Source: Candidatus Stahliibacteriota bacterium
GTDB taxonomy: Bacteria > Hydrothermota > Tepidihabitantia > B3-TA06
Reading direction: 5' to 3'
DNA: 64,000 nt
Assembly: GCA_004375895.1 (NCBI GenBank)
Contig: SOJW01000069.1
Span: forward strand, 1-64,000
Shown: piece by piece, positions 24,370 to 32,439 of the stretch
How the letters are laid out: every line of letters starts with the position of its first letter
Position numbering within the stretch: position 1 is the first letter of the stretch
The notes under the pieces: generated by a model
Told to the model about the DNA's origin: nothing
The model's database searches: none
The model's input: the letters and a program-made list of their open reading frames with translations, nothing else
Position numbers and translations under genes: made by a program

Positions 24370-25809
24370 ATGAGTGAAGAATTCCCTTTAGCGGTTTCTA
24401 AGGCAGATATCTATTACGCTTATCCTTTCGTATTGGACTTTCAGCTCCTTAAACATTTTAAAGAAGGGGAGTCCCATTTAAAGTCATGGATAGCCGGGGA
24501 AGGGATAGAGAAATTTAAAGACTTGAGAGAAGTCTTCCCATTAATGAGCGGGTTGCCTGAAACGAGATTAGGTTTCCCCCCCATTCTGCCCTATCGGGCA
24601 TTGATCGAAGAATTCGGACATTTTAATAAACCTGAAGACCCGAAGAGTGATACAGAAGCTCTATTGACCGTTATGACAAAAGAAGGAGAGGACATTGTTG
24701 AAGTTGATAAGAATATCCGTGCGAGTAAGACTTTTGTCGTCAAAGAATGTGGGAATGGAGCGTTAACTTATAAACTAACGGTCGAAAGGGAATCGGATTC
24801 GCAAAGCGCGATCGAACTTCTAAATCCAATAATACGATTAGTCCCTAAAGGGGGGAAGCCGGAATTCCGTAAGGAAGAGTCCCTTTTGAGTGGTGGAATC
24901 TTCGGCGGCGAAAGACGTGCTCTGTTTGGACACGTGAGAAGCGAACTCCTCCGCTTGGAGTTTCTTCTGGAGAAATGTTTTGGTAGGGAGAATCCAGAGG
25001 GGGAGACTCATGGAAAAGAACATGTATGGGAAGACCGCGAGGTTCTCTGCATCGAGGACTCTAAAGGAAAGTTGCCATGGGGACTCGATAGACCGTTTGT
25101 CCAGCCCTTTGCTCTCATAGTTCTTTACCTAAAAGGAAAGAAATACAATTATGACTCCGTCCGTAAATTACTAGCTTATCTTAGTGAAGGCAAGGGAAAT
25201 AACAGGGAAGATCGTGAGGAGATAGAAGCAATAGCAAAGGCACTCCTGGCAATTGTTTATAGGTTCTGGGAACTCAGCAACTATAGGATGACACCCCTGC
25301 AGGGGACACACTTACTTAACATGAAGCGTATTCTCACCATCAACGATTACATGACATGCTTTTTCTACCATACAGCTGTTCTAGCTGTGATAGACGATTC
25401 TGGGAGGGACGAAAATGCCGTTAAAGGTAAAAATTTCGTGGAGAAATGCTTCACACCCGTAATCTTGAATTCCGTAGAGAACGCCGTTTCAAGGGCACAC
25501 TTCGCTTACATACTCGATGGACTTCTCGATAAACAGATAAAAGAATTGAGCACTGCGTCTTTCGACCAACTGTCCTTATATTCCCAAAAACTTGCCAAAG
25601 CTAAATCCCAAACAGCCATGTTCCTGCAGAACATTGGCCAATATATAAAAGGTGGAAACTTAGGATCGGAAATTTTGACTATGCTTGATGATGTTCTAAG
25701 AATTGAGGCATTGGAAAAGAAGTTGCTTGAGAAGATTAGATTGGCGACCGATTCTTTGTTTGACTATACTAGATATAGATTTTCTGAACTCTACGAAGAT
25801 AAAGACTGA
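24370..25809 (+). CDS. Unknown protein, 479 aa, first gene of an inserted cassette
   Basis: Not recognised. The N-terminus reads FPLAVSKADIYYAYPFVLDF; the middle holds WGLDRPFVQPFALIVLYLKG and LSNYRMTPLQGTHLLNMKRI; the last 120 residues are helical with heptads (EILTMLDDVLRIEALEKKLL). No clear membrane segment or catalytic motif. AT-rich compared with the permease. It is 3 bp from the next gene, so it is co-transcribed with it. It separates the transporter's binding-protein and ATPase genes and therefore looks inserted. Ribosome binding site TAGGAG lies rather far from the ATG. Confidence 0.6.
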   Translation: MSEEFPLAVSKADIYYAYPFVLDFQLLKHFKEGESHLKSWIAGEGIEKFKDLREVFPLMSGLPETRLGFPPILPYRALIEEFGHFNKPEDPKSDTEALLTVMTKEGEDIVEVDKNIRASKTFVVKECGNGALTYKLTVERESDSQSAIELLNPIIRLVPKGGKPEFRKEESLLSGGIFGGERRALFGHVRSELLRLEFLLEKCFGRENPEGETHGKEHVWEDREVLCIEDSKGKLPWGLDRPFVQPFALIVLYLKGKKYNYDSVRKLLAYLSEGKGNNREDREEIEAIAKALLAIVYRFWELSNYRMTPLQGTHLLNMKRILTINDYMTCFFYHTAVLAVIDDSGRDENAVKGKNFVEKCFTPVILNSVENAVSRAHFAYILDGLLDKQIKELSTASFDQLSLYSQKLAKAKSQTAMFLQNIGQYIKGGNLGSEILTMLDDVLRIEALEKKLLEKIRLATDSLFDYTRYRFSELYEDKD

Positions 25810-25812
25810 ACG

Positions 25813-26352
25813 GTGGCAAAAAGCAGGCAACCAAAATCTCTCGCTTCCATCATGAAACGAAGAAGAAATTCTTACCTACGTACCATAGGAGGGATTGTAG
25901 CTTCTTCTGGCCTGGCGAATCAAGAGGACCCTACAATGGACCAGAAGGCTCGAAGAATCGCATATATTCTTCAACAGGAGGAAGAAAAAGTCACAGCTGA
26001 TCCATCTCTTGAGTCTATTGAAGAACAAGCACTAGATTCTTTTAAGTACAAATTGATGTTTCGCCCTCAAAAGAATCCCTATTCTGTTATTAAACCAATA
26101 GAAATTTTTTTTGAAATAACAAATATCTTGCCAAAGCTTTTTAAAGCTTTTAGGCTTATAGGCAACAAAATGTCCGATGCGAAGAAGCTTATAGAAAAAA
26201 TCGCCAGCGTCAAACTCTGTTACAGATCCTCTGGGAATGTTTGGGGGATAGTAGAACCTTGCGATTGGGATGCATGGCAAGCTTTTGATAAACTCGAAAT
26301 ATATCTGGATAATATTATAAATAGATTGAAAGAAGAGAAGAAAAAAAAGTAG
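25813..26352 (+). CDS. Unknown protein, 179 aa
   Basis: GTG start, 3 bp after the previous stop. The protein has a very basic N-terminus (KSLASIMKRRRNSYLRT), a helical centre with PIEIFFEITNILPKLFKAFR, and a lysine-rich end (RLKEEKKKK). VWGIVEPCDWDAWQAFDKLE is the most distinctive stretch. Probably soluble or peripheral. Same cassette as 24370 and 26362. No family recognised. Confidence 0.55.
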   Translation: MAKSRQPKSLASIMKRRRNSYLRTIGGIVASSGLANQEDPTMDQKARRIAYILQQEEEKVTADPSLESIEEQALDSFKYKLMFRPQKNPYSVIKPIEIFFEITNILPKLFKAFRLIGNKMSDAKKLIEKIASVKLCYRSSGNVWGIVEPCDWDAWQAFDKLEIYLDNIINRLKEEKKKK

Positions 26353-26361
26353 AGGTGCCAA

Positions 26362-26703
26362 GTGAGGATCGTTGAGTTCTTGCCTCTCCTGCCTTTGGTT
26401 CTTATAGGTATAGGGGTAATTTTATTCAGAATATTTTGCGAACCTGATGCAGATGGTAGATATGCCTTCCGCAGAGGAATACCACTCTCTTTCACCCCCG
26501 CTCTCTATTATGGGTTGGCTCTTGGTATCCGAGCAGTAGATAAAACCTACCCTATGTTTACACTTTTCGTAAAAGTAATTTTGTTACAGTATCCTATAAA
26601 TGACTCCACTCATCTGGTCGCTTGTATACTTATGCTGATTTCTTGGGTTATGCTTCCTTTAATTACGGCTTTCCTTGTAACTTTAATTAACCGAGTGCTT
26701 TAA
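26362..26703 (+). CDS. Small membrane protein, 113 aa
   Basis: GTG start after AGAGGTG, 9 nt after the previous gene. Three or four hydrophobic segments: FLPLLPLVLIGIGVILFRIF, then SFTPALYYGLALGI, FTLFVKVILLQY, and ACILMLISWVMLPLITAFLV. It would be the membrane member of the three-gene cassette. A toxin/pore or sensor role is possible but unsupported. Confidence 0.6.
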   Translation: MRIVEFLPLLPLVLIGIGVILFRIFCEPDADGRYAFRRGIPLSFTPALYYGLALGIRAVDKTYPMFTLFVKVILLQYPINDSTHLVACILMLISWVMLPLITAFLVTLINRVL

Positions 26704-26738
26704 AGGGAACACCCCAGAAGACACTTTATCGATTTAGC

Positions 26739-27518
26739 CTATGTTGATGGGGGCAGGTCCGATTGAAGTTGCTTTCTCAGCTTCTCCACCCGTTCTAAGA
26801 ACCCCTTTTGTACGCTCGTTTCCCCACTTCGTGGCCGTTTGATAGGAACCGAAACCTCATCTTTAACATTGGCAGGAAGATCTGACAGCACTACCACCCT
26901 GTCCGCCAATAGCACAGCTTCAGGGATGGAGTGGGTGACTATTACGATGGTTACACCGGTCTCGTGCCACACGCGCAAAAGCTCAAAGTTCATGCGGTCG
27001 CGGGTAATCTCGTCAAGGTCGCCGAACGGCTCGTCCATGAGCAAAACGTCAGGGTTAAAGGTCAGCGCCCTTGCAATGGCCACGCGGGACTGCATCCCGC
27101 CGGAGAGCTCGTGAGGCAGCGCCTTCTCGAATCCGGTAAGTCCAACAAGATCGATAAGCTCCTTGGTGCGGTTTTTGACCGAATCATCCTTGAACACCTC
27201 GCCGGGAAGCTGAACGTTGGCTTGAACACTACGCCAGGGCAAAAGGGTGGGGTCCTGGAACACGAACCCGAACTTACGCTTCACACGCGCTTCGACCGCG
27301 GTGAGGTGGTCAATGTGAATAGTGCCCTCGGATGGTTCCAGCAGTCCGCCGATGAGCTTGAGCAGGGTGGTCTTGCCGCAGCCGGACGGGCCGATGAGGG
27401 CAACCAGTTCCCCTTTTTTGATAGTGAGATTGACGTCGCGCAGCGCCTCGACAGGATTGCCTGTAGTGTAGGTTTTGCCCACATGCTGGACGCGGATGAT
27501 AGGCTGTTTGACGAACAC
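26739..27518 (-). CDS. ABC transporter ATPase, SsuB/TauB/NrtD class
   Basis: 259 residues. Walker [15 protein letters not shown]-loop [11 protein letters not shown], signature [15 protein letters not shown], Walker [14 protein letters not shown] and switch His in VTHSIPEAV. It powers a permease of the class encoded at 22475, and it lies convergently on the other strand just beyond the inserted cassette. The GTG at 27518 follows a GATACT -10-like box by 6 nt (TTGACT as -35), so it may be leaderless. The gene is GC-rich like the 5' part of the permease. Confidence 0.87.
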   Translation of the reverse strand: MFVKQPIIRVQHVGKTYTTGNPVEALRDVNLTIKKGELVALIGPSGCGKTTLLKLIGGLLEPSEGTIHIDHLTAVEARVKRKFGFVFQDPTLLPWRSVQANVQLPGEVFKDDSVKNRTKELIDLVGLTGFEKALPHELSGGMQSRVAIARALTFNPDVLLMDEPFGDLDEITRDRMNFELLRVWHETGVTIVIVTHSIPEAVLLADRVVVLSDLPANVKDEVSVPIKRPRSGETSVQKGFLERVEKLRKQLQSDLPPST

Positions 27519-27572
27519 GTCAAGAGTATCCTTAAAAAAGACTTAAAGTCAAGCAGAGCGGGTATAGTCGAG

Positions 27573-27600
27573 TTGACATCCAATTAAAACGAAATATTAT
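27573..27600 (+). promoter_or_regulatory. Promoter of the 27632 gene
   Basis: TTGACA (27573-27578), 16 nt, TATTAT (27595-27600). Confidence 0.6.
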
Positions 27601-27631
27601 AAGACAGAGTCTTACTAAGTAGGAGGTAGAA

Positions 27632-28378
27632 GTGAGTGTTGAAATTATTGTGGCTCTCATAACGGTGGGGGTCACTGGGATATGTGCAATAGGAGGGTAT
27701 CTCTTTGCCTACTTTCACAAGCTTCATTTAGCGCAGAGAGAAGATAGGCTAAGATTTATAGCAAGACAAATAGACGAGTTCTATGGCCCTTTGTATGTAA
27801 TATTAACGTCAATAAAGAAGACATTCAACTTGCTAATATCCAAAGCCAAAGAAGACGCTGGGTATAAGGTCGAAGAGGAACCTTCCTCACATGAAATGTC
27901 TGAAGCCCTTAGGCAGAAAATGATTGATCGATTTGTCAAAGAACATCGTCCTAAAAGTGCGGATGAGATTTCAGAGTGGAGACTATGGGTTGAAACAATA
28001 TCCATGCCTTGGAGAAGGAAAGTCAAGGATATCCTTCTAAGCAAAGCTCATCTTTTAATAGATGAGGAACTCCCTGAGTGTATCGTAGACTATGTATCAT
28101 ATGTGGGTGAGTGGGAAGGGATACTTAAAAGATGGGAAATGGGAGATTTTTCCCAAGTACGCTCAGTCTTGTTTAAATACCCGACGGAGTTGCAGAAATA
28201 CGCTGAAGAGTGCTATAGGGATTTAAAGAAGAAACAACTTGAACTGCTGGGTGAAAAGGGGATTAGGCCCACTGGGAAAAAGAAAACTTCCGCGTCGGCC
28301 TGCGCTGGTGCTACTACTTCTCCGGAGAGTTTTAGGCAGGGCTGTTCTATAGGGATGAGACATGCAAGGTTACAGTAG
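27632..28378 (+). CDS. Membrane-anchored unknown protein, 248 aa
   Basis: GTG start after AGGAGGTAGAA. Residues 3-28 form one membrane helix (IIVALITVGVTGICAIGGYL), then RQIDEFYGPLYVILTSIKK, the hallmark of a widespread uncharacterised family of single-pass proteins, then a cytoplasmic helical domain. The last 30 residues (TSASACAGATTSPESFRQ) look unlike the rest and may result from a frameshift near 28285. Function unknown. Confidence 0.6.
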   Translation: MSVEIIVALITVGVTGICAIGGYLFAYFHKLHLAQREDRLRFIARQIDEFYGPLYVILTSIKKTFNLLISKAKEDAGYKVEEEPSSHEMSEALRQKMIDRFVKEHRPKSADEISEWRLWVETISMPWRRKVKDILLSKAHLLIDEELPECIVDYVSYVGEWEGILKRWEMGDFSQVRSVLFKYPTELQKYAEECYRDLKKKQLELLGEKGIRPTGKKKTSASACAGATTSPESFRQGCSIGMRHARLQ

Positions 28379-28480
28379 CCTTTTGAGAAACGGATTCATA
28401 ACTTAAGGTGTCCGGCTGCCAGGTACTCTGTCTTTGAACTTAGATATAAGCGACGGGTTAAGACAAGAGGGAGCATCGGA

Positions 28481-28732
28481 TTGACAGACCGTTATTCTCA
28501 TTGGCGGACTGCATCATTTTTTAGAGATGGATTTACTGGCGAGGTTGATTGGATGAACGAGTATCTTCCCGTAAAGAAATTGCTTCCAATTTCGTTGCGA
28601 GTTTTGAGTCCGGTGGGGAGAGGGACTGAGGGTGCACTTTTGATGCTTGAGGTTAGTTCCGTTCTCTTACACTTTGGTTTCGTTCATCTTCCACAGATCC
28701 GCGAGGTGGCAGATTTCTTGAGACGTAAGTAG
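28481..28732 (+). CDS. Doubtful small open frame, 83 aa
   Basis: TTG start without a clear ribosome binding site. It reads SHWRTASFFRDGFTGEVDWM and ends IREVADFLRRK. No family recognised. It may be a gene remnant, and only its length supports it. Confidence 0.25.
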   Translation: MTDRYSHWRTASFFRDGFTGEVDWMNEYLPVKKLLPISLRVLSPVGRGTEGALLMLEVSSVLLHFGFVHLPQIREVADFLRRK

Positions 28733-28775
28733 CGTATTTTTCCCCACTGTCCCTTGGCGCATAGGCTCAAACCTC

Positions 28776-28803
28776 TTGACAAACCCAGAAATAGAACTAT
28801 AGT
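28776..28803 (+). promoter_or_regulatory. Promoter of the beta-helix protein
   Basis: TTGACA (28776-28781), 16 nt, TATAGT (28798-28803). Confidence 0.7.
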
Positions 28804-28864
28804 TTTAATATGGAAAAACTATGAAGGATTGATATCGTAAAAATCAAAACAGAAGGAGGCAAAG

Positions 28865-30883
28865 ATGAGAAAAGTTCTTGGTGTAACAGCAATGTGTTTG
28901 GTTATAAGTTTAACGCAGGCTGCGACCTATACCGTTACCAATACAAAGGATTCCGGCCCCGGCTCATTGCGATGGGCGATAGGCGAGGCGAATGTTGGCT
29001 TAGACGATACGATCGAGTTCGACATCCCGACCTCTGATCCGGGCTATGATGACTCACTGGGTGTGTGGCGGATCTGGCCCGATTCTTCACTACCGACACT
29101 CACTGATTCGGGGACCTATATCAATGGTTGGACACAAACCACCAATCAGGGCGATCTCAATCCCTACGGTCCGGAGATTATCATCTGCGGGGACTCCTTG
29201 AACTTGGAGGAGACACCGGACTCAATTAATGGATTAAGTATCGTATCCTCCTACTGTAAAATCACCTGCCTGACGGTGTGTGGTTTTCCCAAAGATGGAA
29301 TCCTGATCAATGAGGATCTCGTACCGCCGGACTCAGCGCCAGCCACTCGCAATGTTGTCCTTGGCTGCTATATCGGCACCGGTCCTCTGGGTGAAATAGC
29401 CCACCCCAACGGTGGTGGAGTTAATATCTTCGGTGGCTGGACTAATGTCATCGGTGGGCCAGACAGCACTCAACGTAACCTTATTTCCGGTAACAACGGC
29501 GCAGGCATCCGTATCGATGGCGATTCTAATATAGTAATCAACAACTACATCGGCTGTAATCGACAAGGCTCTGGCAGTTTGGGGAATGACTACCATGGAA
29601 TAAACATTTTCCATAGTGCTACACCTGGTCAAGGTTCATATTACGGACGTTCAATTGCCAACAAAATCGGCGGTTGTAGTGCTGACTCCGGCAATGTCAT
29701 TGTTGCTAATGAGGGAATAGGGATAGTTGTTTATGGGCTGGGCGCACCGGACAATCGTGTTATGGGCAACTGGATTGGAACCAATCCTGATTTTGATCCA
29801 GGTTTAGGTAACAAAGGCAAAGCGGGAATACACCTGCATTGGATTGAAGGTAATTACGTGGGAGATACTGTTCCCGGCGCAGGCAATGTAATAGTCAGCA
29901 ACTCTGGAGCAGGAATCTTGCTTTGGAAGACGGGGAACAATGTCATTCGAGGCAACTGGATAGGCACTGACCCGGACACTAGTCTTCTTCTAGGCAACGG
30001 AGAGGACGGCATCCGTATTGATTATGCAACTTGGGATACACCGTGTGATTCGAATCGCATTGAACGAAACTCCATCTGGTACAACGGTAGGGATGGGGTT
30101 CGCATCGAAAGTAAGGACTCGAGTGGTTTCATCTTCCATAATACCATCGGACCAAGCAATTTTATCTGGAACAACGACAGCAACGGGGTTTTGATTAAAG
30201 GTTACTCACATGAGGATTCGGCCACTTGCGGCAACACGATCACGAAGAATTCGATAACGAACAATGGCCTGAAAGGCATCGAGTTGGATAGCATGGGGAA
30301 TTGGGAGATCGAAGCACCAGAGATTGAGACGGTCTCTTGGTCTCCGAATGATTCGATGATGGTAGAAGGAACAGCCCTTCCATTTGCACGAGTCGAGGTT
30401 TTTACCGATCCAGCCGAGGAAGGGAAATGGCCACACTGCTTCACCACAGCGGATGAGGATGGTGATTGGATATTCGTAACCGATTCCCTTATCGGAACCT
30501 ACGTTACCGCAACAACCACCGACACCTTCGGCAATACCTCTGAGTTTTCGGATACATTCCCAAATCCCAGACCTGGGATTGAAGAAGAACCGCCGATTGT
30601 TGCTGATCGGGAAGGCTTCCTGCAAATCCATCCCAACCCCTCCCAGCATGGTGCAGTGATCTTCTACGAACTTCCCAAGGCCGGGAAAATCTCGCTTGCG
30701 ATCTACGACGCCTCGGGACGGCTTGTCCGTCTCCTGGTCAACGGGATCGAAACAGCCGGTCGCCACAGGATCAATTGGTCTGGTAAGGATGAAACCGGCC
30801 GAGAGGTCACGCCAGGAGTCTACTTCTGCCGATTGGAGACCGATGGGCAAAGCGTTATCCGAAAACTGATCCTCATCGAGTAA
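28865..30883 (+). CDS. Secreted right-handed beta-helix protein with C-terminal sorting module
   Basis: 672 residues from an ATG after GAAGGAGG. Residues 1-19 are a signal peptide (KVLGVTAMCLVISLTQAA). TNTKDSGPGSLRWAIGEAN starts the repeat region, followed by many turns with NLISGN, GIRI, NYIGCN and NWIGT patterns, typical of pectate-lyase-like parallel beta-helices. About 590-672 is the FlgD/T9SS-like module (HPNPSQHGAVIFYELPKAGK, GVYFCRLETDGQS). Probably exported to the surface; no catalytic residues identified. Related to the pseudogene at 52926. Confidence 0.82.
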   Translation: MRKVLGVTAMCLVISLTQAATYTVTNTKDSGPGSLRWAIGEANVGLDDTIEFDIPTSDPGYDDSLGVWRIWPDSSLPTLTDSGTYINGWTQTTNQGDLNPYGPEIIICGDSLNLEETPDSINGLSIVSSYCKITCLTVCGFPKDGILINEDLVPPDSAPATRNVVLGCYIGTGPLGEIAHPNGGGVNIFGGWTNVIGGPDSTQRNLISGNNGAGIRIDGDSNIVINNYIGCNRQGSGSLGNDYHGINIFHSATPGQGSYYGRSIANKIGGCSADSGNVIVANEGIGIVVYGLGAPDNRVMGNWIGTNPDFDPGLGNKGKAGIHLHWIEGNYVGDTVPGAGNVIVSNSGAGILLWKTGNNVIRGNWIGTDPDTSLLLGNGEDGIRIDYATWDTPCDSNRIERNSIWYNGRDGVRIESKDSSGFIFHNTIGPSNFIWNNDSNGVLIKGYSHEDSATCGNTITKNSITNNGLKGIELDSMGNWEIEAPEIETVSWSPNDSMMVEGTALPFARVEVFTDPAEEGKWPHCFTTADEDGDWIFVTDSLIGTYVTATTTDTFGNTSEFSDTFPNPRPGIEEEPPIVADREGFLQIHPNPSQHGAVIFYELPKAGKISLAIYDASGRLVRLLVNGIETAGRHRINWSGKDETGREVTPGVYFCRLETDGQSVIRKLILIE

Positions 30884-30884
30884 C

Positions 30885-31155
30885 CCTTACCTGAACCTTC
30901 AGGAACAAAGAGGGGAGCTCACCCCACCTGGCCATCTTTTCCTCAACCTGCTTTGCGTTGTACTCCTCCGCCCCGGAAGGGGAACGCAGGTACTCTTCTA
31001 AATACCACTAAATACCACTGAAGTGTTTTATGGTTTTCTGCATTGAGGGAATCGATGAAAGGAATAAAGTGGGGACAGGTGTAAGTTTCATTCCCCCGTT
31101 GCCAAGATACCTGTATTTGATCGTTACCAAGATCGTTGATACGTAGTAAGTTCAT
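30885..31155 (-). pseudogene. N-terminal remnant of a CHAT-domain-type protein
   Basis: Reads MNLLRINDLGNDQIQVSWQ, then FIDSLNAENHKTLQWYL. A 10-bp tandem duplication (30998-31017) shifts the frame; removing one copy restores EEYLRSPSGAEEYNAKQVEE and KMARWGELPSLF. WYLEEYL followed by WG is characteristic of the region ahead of CHAT peptidase domains in large TPR/CHAT proteins. The rest of the gene is missing where the beta-helix gene ends. Confidence 0.5.
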
Positions 31156-31275
31156 ACGCTTCTCTACCGATCTATATCCAAATGGATATTTGAGGAATTC
31201 ATCCTAGTTTAAGTTCCCTTACTCGTGCCAGATTCTGTGCCGTCCCCTACCTCAGCACTAGCGCCTTTCTTTTTA

Positions 31276-31306
31276 CCCCACACGGCTGCTTCGCACCCGT
31301 GCGGGG
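31276..31306. repeat. CCCCAC/GCGGGG hairpin repeat, copy 2
   Basis: CCCCACACGG (31276-31285) pairs with CCGTGCGGGG (31297-31306), one mismatch, then ACCCCGGC. Same design as 6121-6151. Confidence 0.5.
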
Positions 31307-31313
31307 ACCCCGG

Positions 31314-31685
31314 CTAGCGAAGTAAAACAGCTTTCCTTGTGATCGTTAAGTCAGCGCTTTCCAACCTTACGAAGTAGACACCTGAGGTGAGGGCGGAATT
31401 GAAGTCAACCTTGCCCGAACCTCTCACATTCATACGCTCGATGCGGCGACATGCCGCGTCGTAGAGGGTGAGGGTGCCGATCTCGCCCTGGGGCAGAGTG
31501 TAAGAAACGCAGAGCGGAGTGCTAATAGAGCTAACGGTGAAGATTAAATCATCAGTCCCTGGTTCCTCTTCAACAGCGTTAGTCCATATCTCCTGGGACA
31601 GTTCGTCATCGGCATCAGACTCATCAGGGGTCATTACGGTTCGGATGGTTAAGGTTGAGTTTGATGGGAATACGTCTGACTTCAC
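31314..31685 (-). pseudogene. Orphan C-terminal sorting module
   Basis: 123 residues: the first part reads DESDADDELSQEIW, and the end reads CVSYTLPQGEIGTLTLYDAA and GVYFVRLESADLTITRK, the same module that ends the secreted proteins at 28865 and 32440. No signal peptide and no ribosome binding site precede it. It is the 3' end of a lost secreted protein. Confidence 0.6.
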
Positions 31686-31716
31686 AAAGGGGCAAGACTG
31701 CTGGCTAGCGGCTTCT

Positions 31717-31788
31717 GGAACTGCGCGCCCTGCGGCAGCCCCGCCTCGCGCCTGTAGGTTAGAGCCACATTCCTACACGCAACTGCGG
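31717..31788 (+). repeat. Defence-promoter element, copy 1
   Basis: Contains GGAACTGCGCG, then GGCAGCCCCGCCTCGCGCCT and ends in ACTGCGG. It is closely similar to 37411-37485. The -35 of the following promoter starts 24 nt after the final CTGCGG in both copies. Confidence 0.7.
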
Positions 31789-31811
31789 GATAATGGTCAG
31801 TAGCCGTAAGC

Positions 31812-31840
31812 TTGACAAGCTCTTTACCCAAGGGTATAGT
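31812..31840 (+). promoter_or_regulatory. Promoter of the 31869 gene
   Basis: TTGACA (31812-31817), 17 nt, TATAGT (31835-31840). Confidence 0.7.
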
Positions 31841-31868
31841 TCGCTATGCCGGACGGAGAGATTGAGCA

Positions 31869-32321
31869 ATGATAACCTCAGAGAACGAACGGTCATTCCA
31901 AATCAAACTTATCGGTTGGTTTAATAAGATACTTAGCCCTGCCAAGCATGTAGCTAACGAGGCGGATGGTGAGATAGGCGTCAGGGTGGGTGAGCGGACT
32001 AAATTCCCTGATGTGATTCTATGGTCGAATAAAGCCCAGGAGATAGCCGTAGCCACGATAGAGCTTAAGGATACCAACACCCCCGTAGACGACCCTGAGT
32101 TTCTCAATAACGGCATATCTAAAGCGAAGTCACTCCAGGCAGAATACTTCGTAACCTGGAATGTCCGTCAAACAATTCTCTGGGACATCTCTGGTGAAAA
32201 GCCTCAGCCTTTACAAGTTTACCTTCCTCTTCGAACGGTTCGCAGAAAAGTAAGCAATGCAGAGAACTTGCTTGTTATTAAGGAATCGCAAGAATATCAG
32301 CGTAACTGGTATTTTTATTAA
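31869..32321 (+). CDS. Stand-alone nuclease-type domain of a restriction enzyme, 150 aa
   Basis: ATG after GGAGAG. It matches the N-terminal nuclease domain seen in type I and IIG restriction enzymes: FPDVILWSNKAQEIAVATIE and ELKDTNTPVDDPEFLNN give the PD...ExK pair, followed by KAKSLQAEYFVTWNVRQTIL. The methyltransferase or helicase part that usually follows is absent; the frame stops at 32321. Either a truncated enzyme or a minimal single-domain nuclease. It is transcribed from a strong promoter behind the GC-rich repeat. Confidence 0.6.
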   Translation: MITSENERSFQIKLIGWFNKILSPAKHVANEADGEIGVRVGERTKFPDVILWSNKAQEIAVATIELKDTNTPVDDPEFLNNGISKAKSLQAEYFVTWNVRQTILWDISGEKPQPLQVYLPLRTVRRKVSNAENLLVIKESQEYQRNWYFY

Positions 32322-32439
32322 CCGTCTCTTCAAAAAGTCGCCAAGTGCTTTCTGGGAATTGTCCAGGTGGGGAATGCCGGGATAAATGCTGATATGGGAA
32401 TGAGGGAGAGGATAACACTCCCTTGGATTTTGAATGCCT

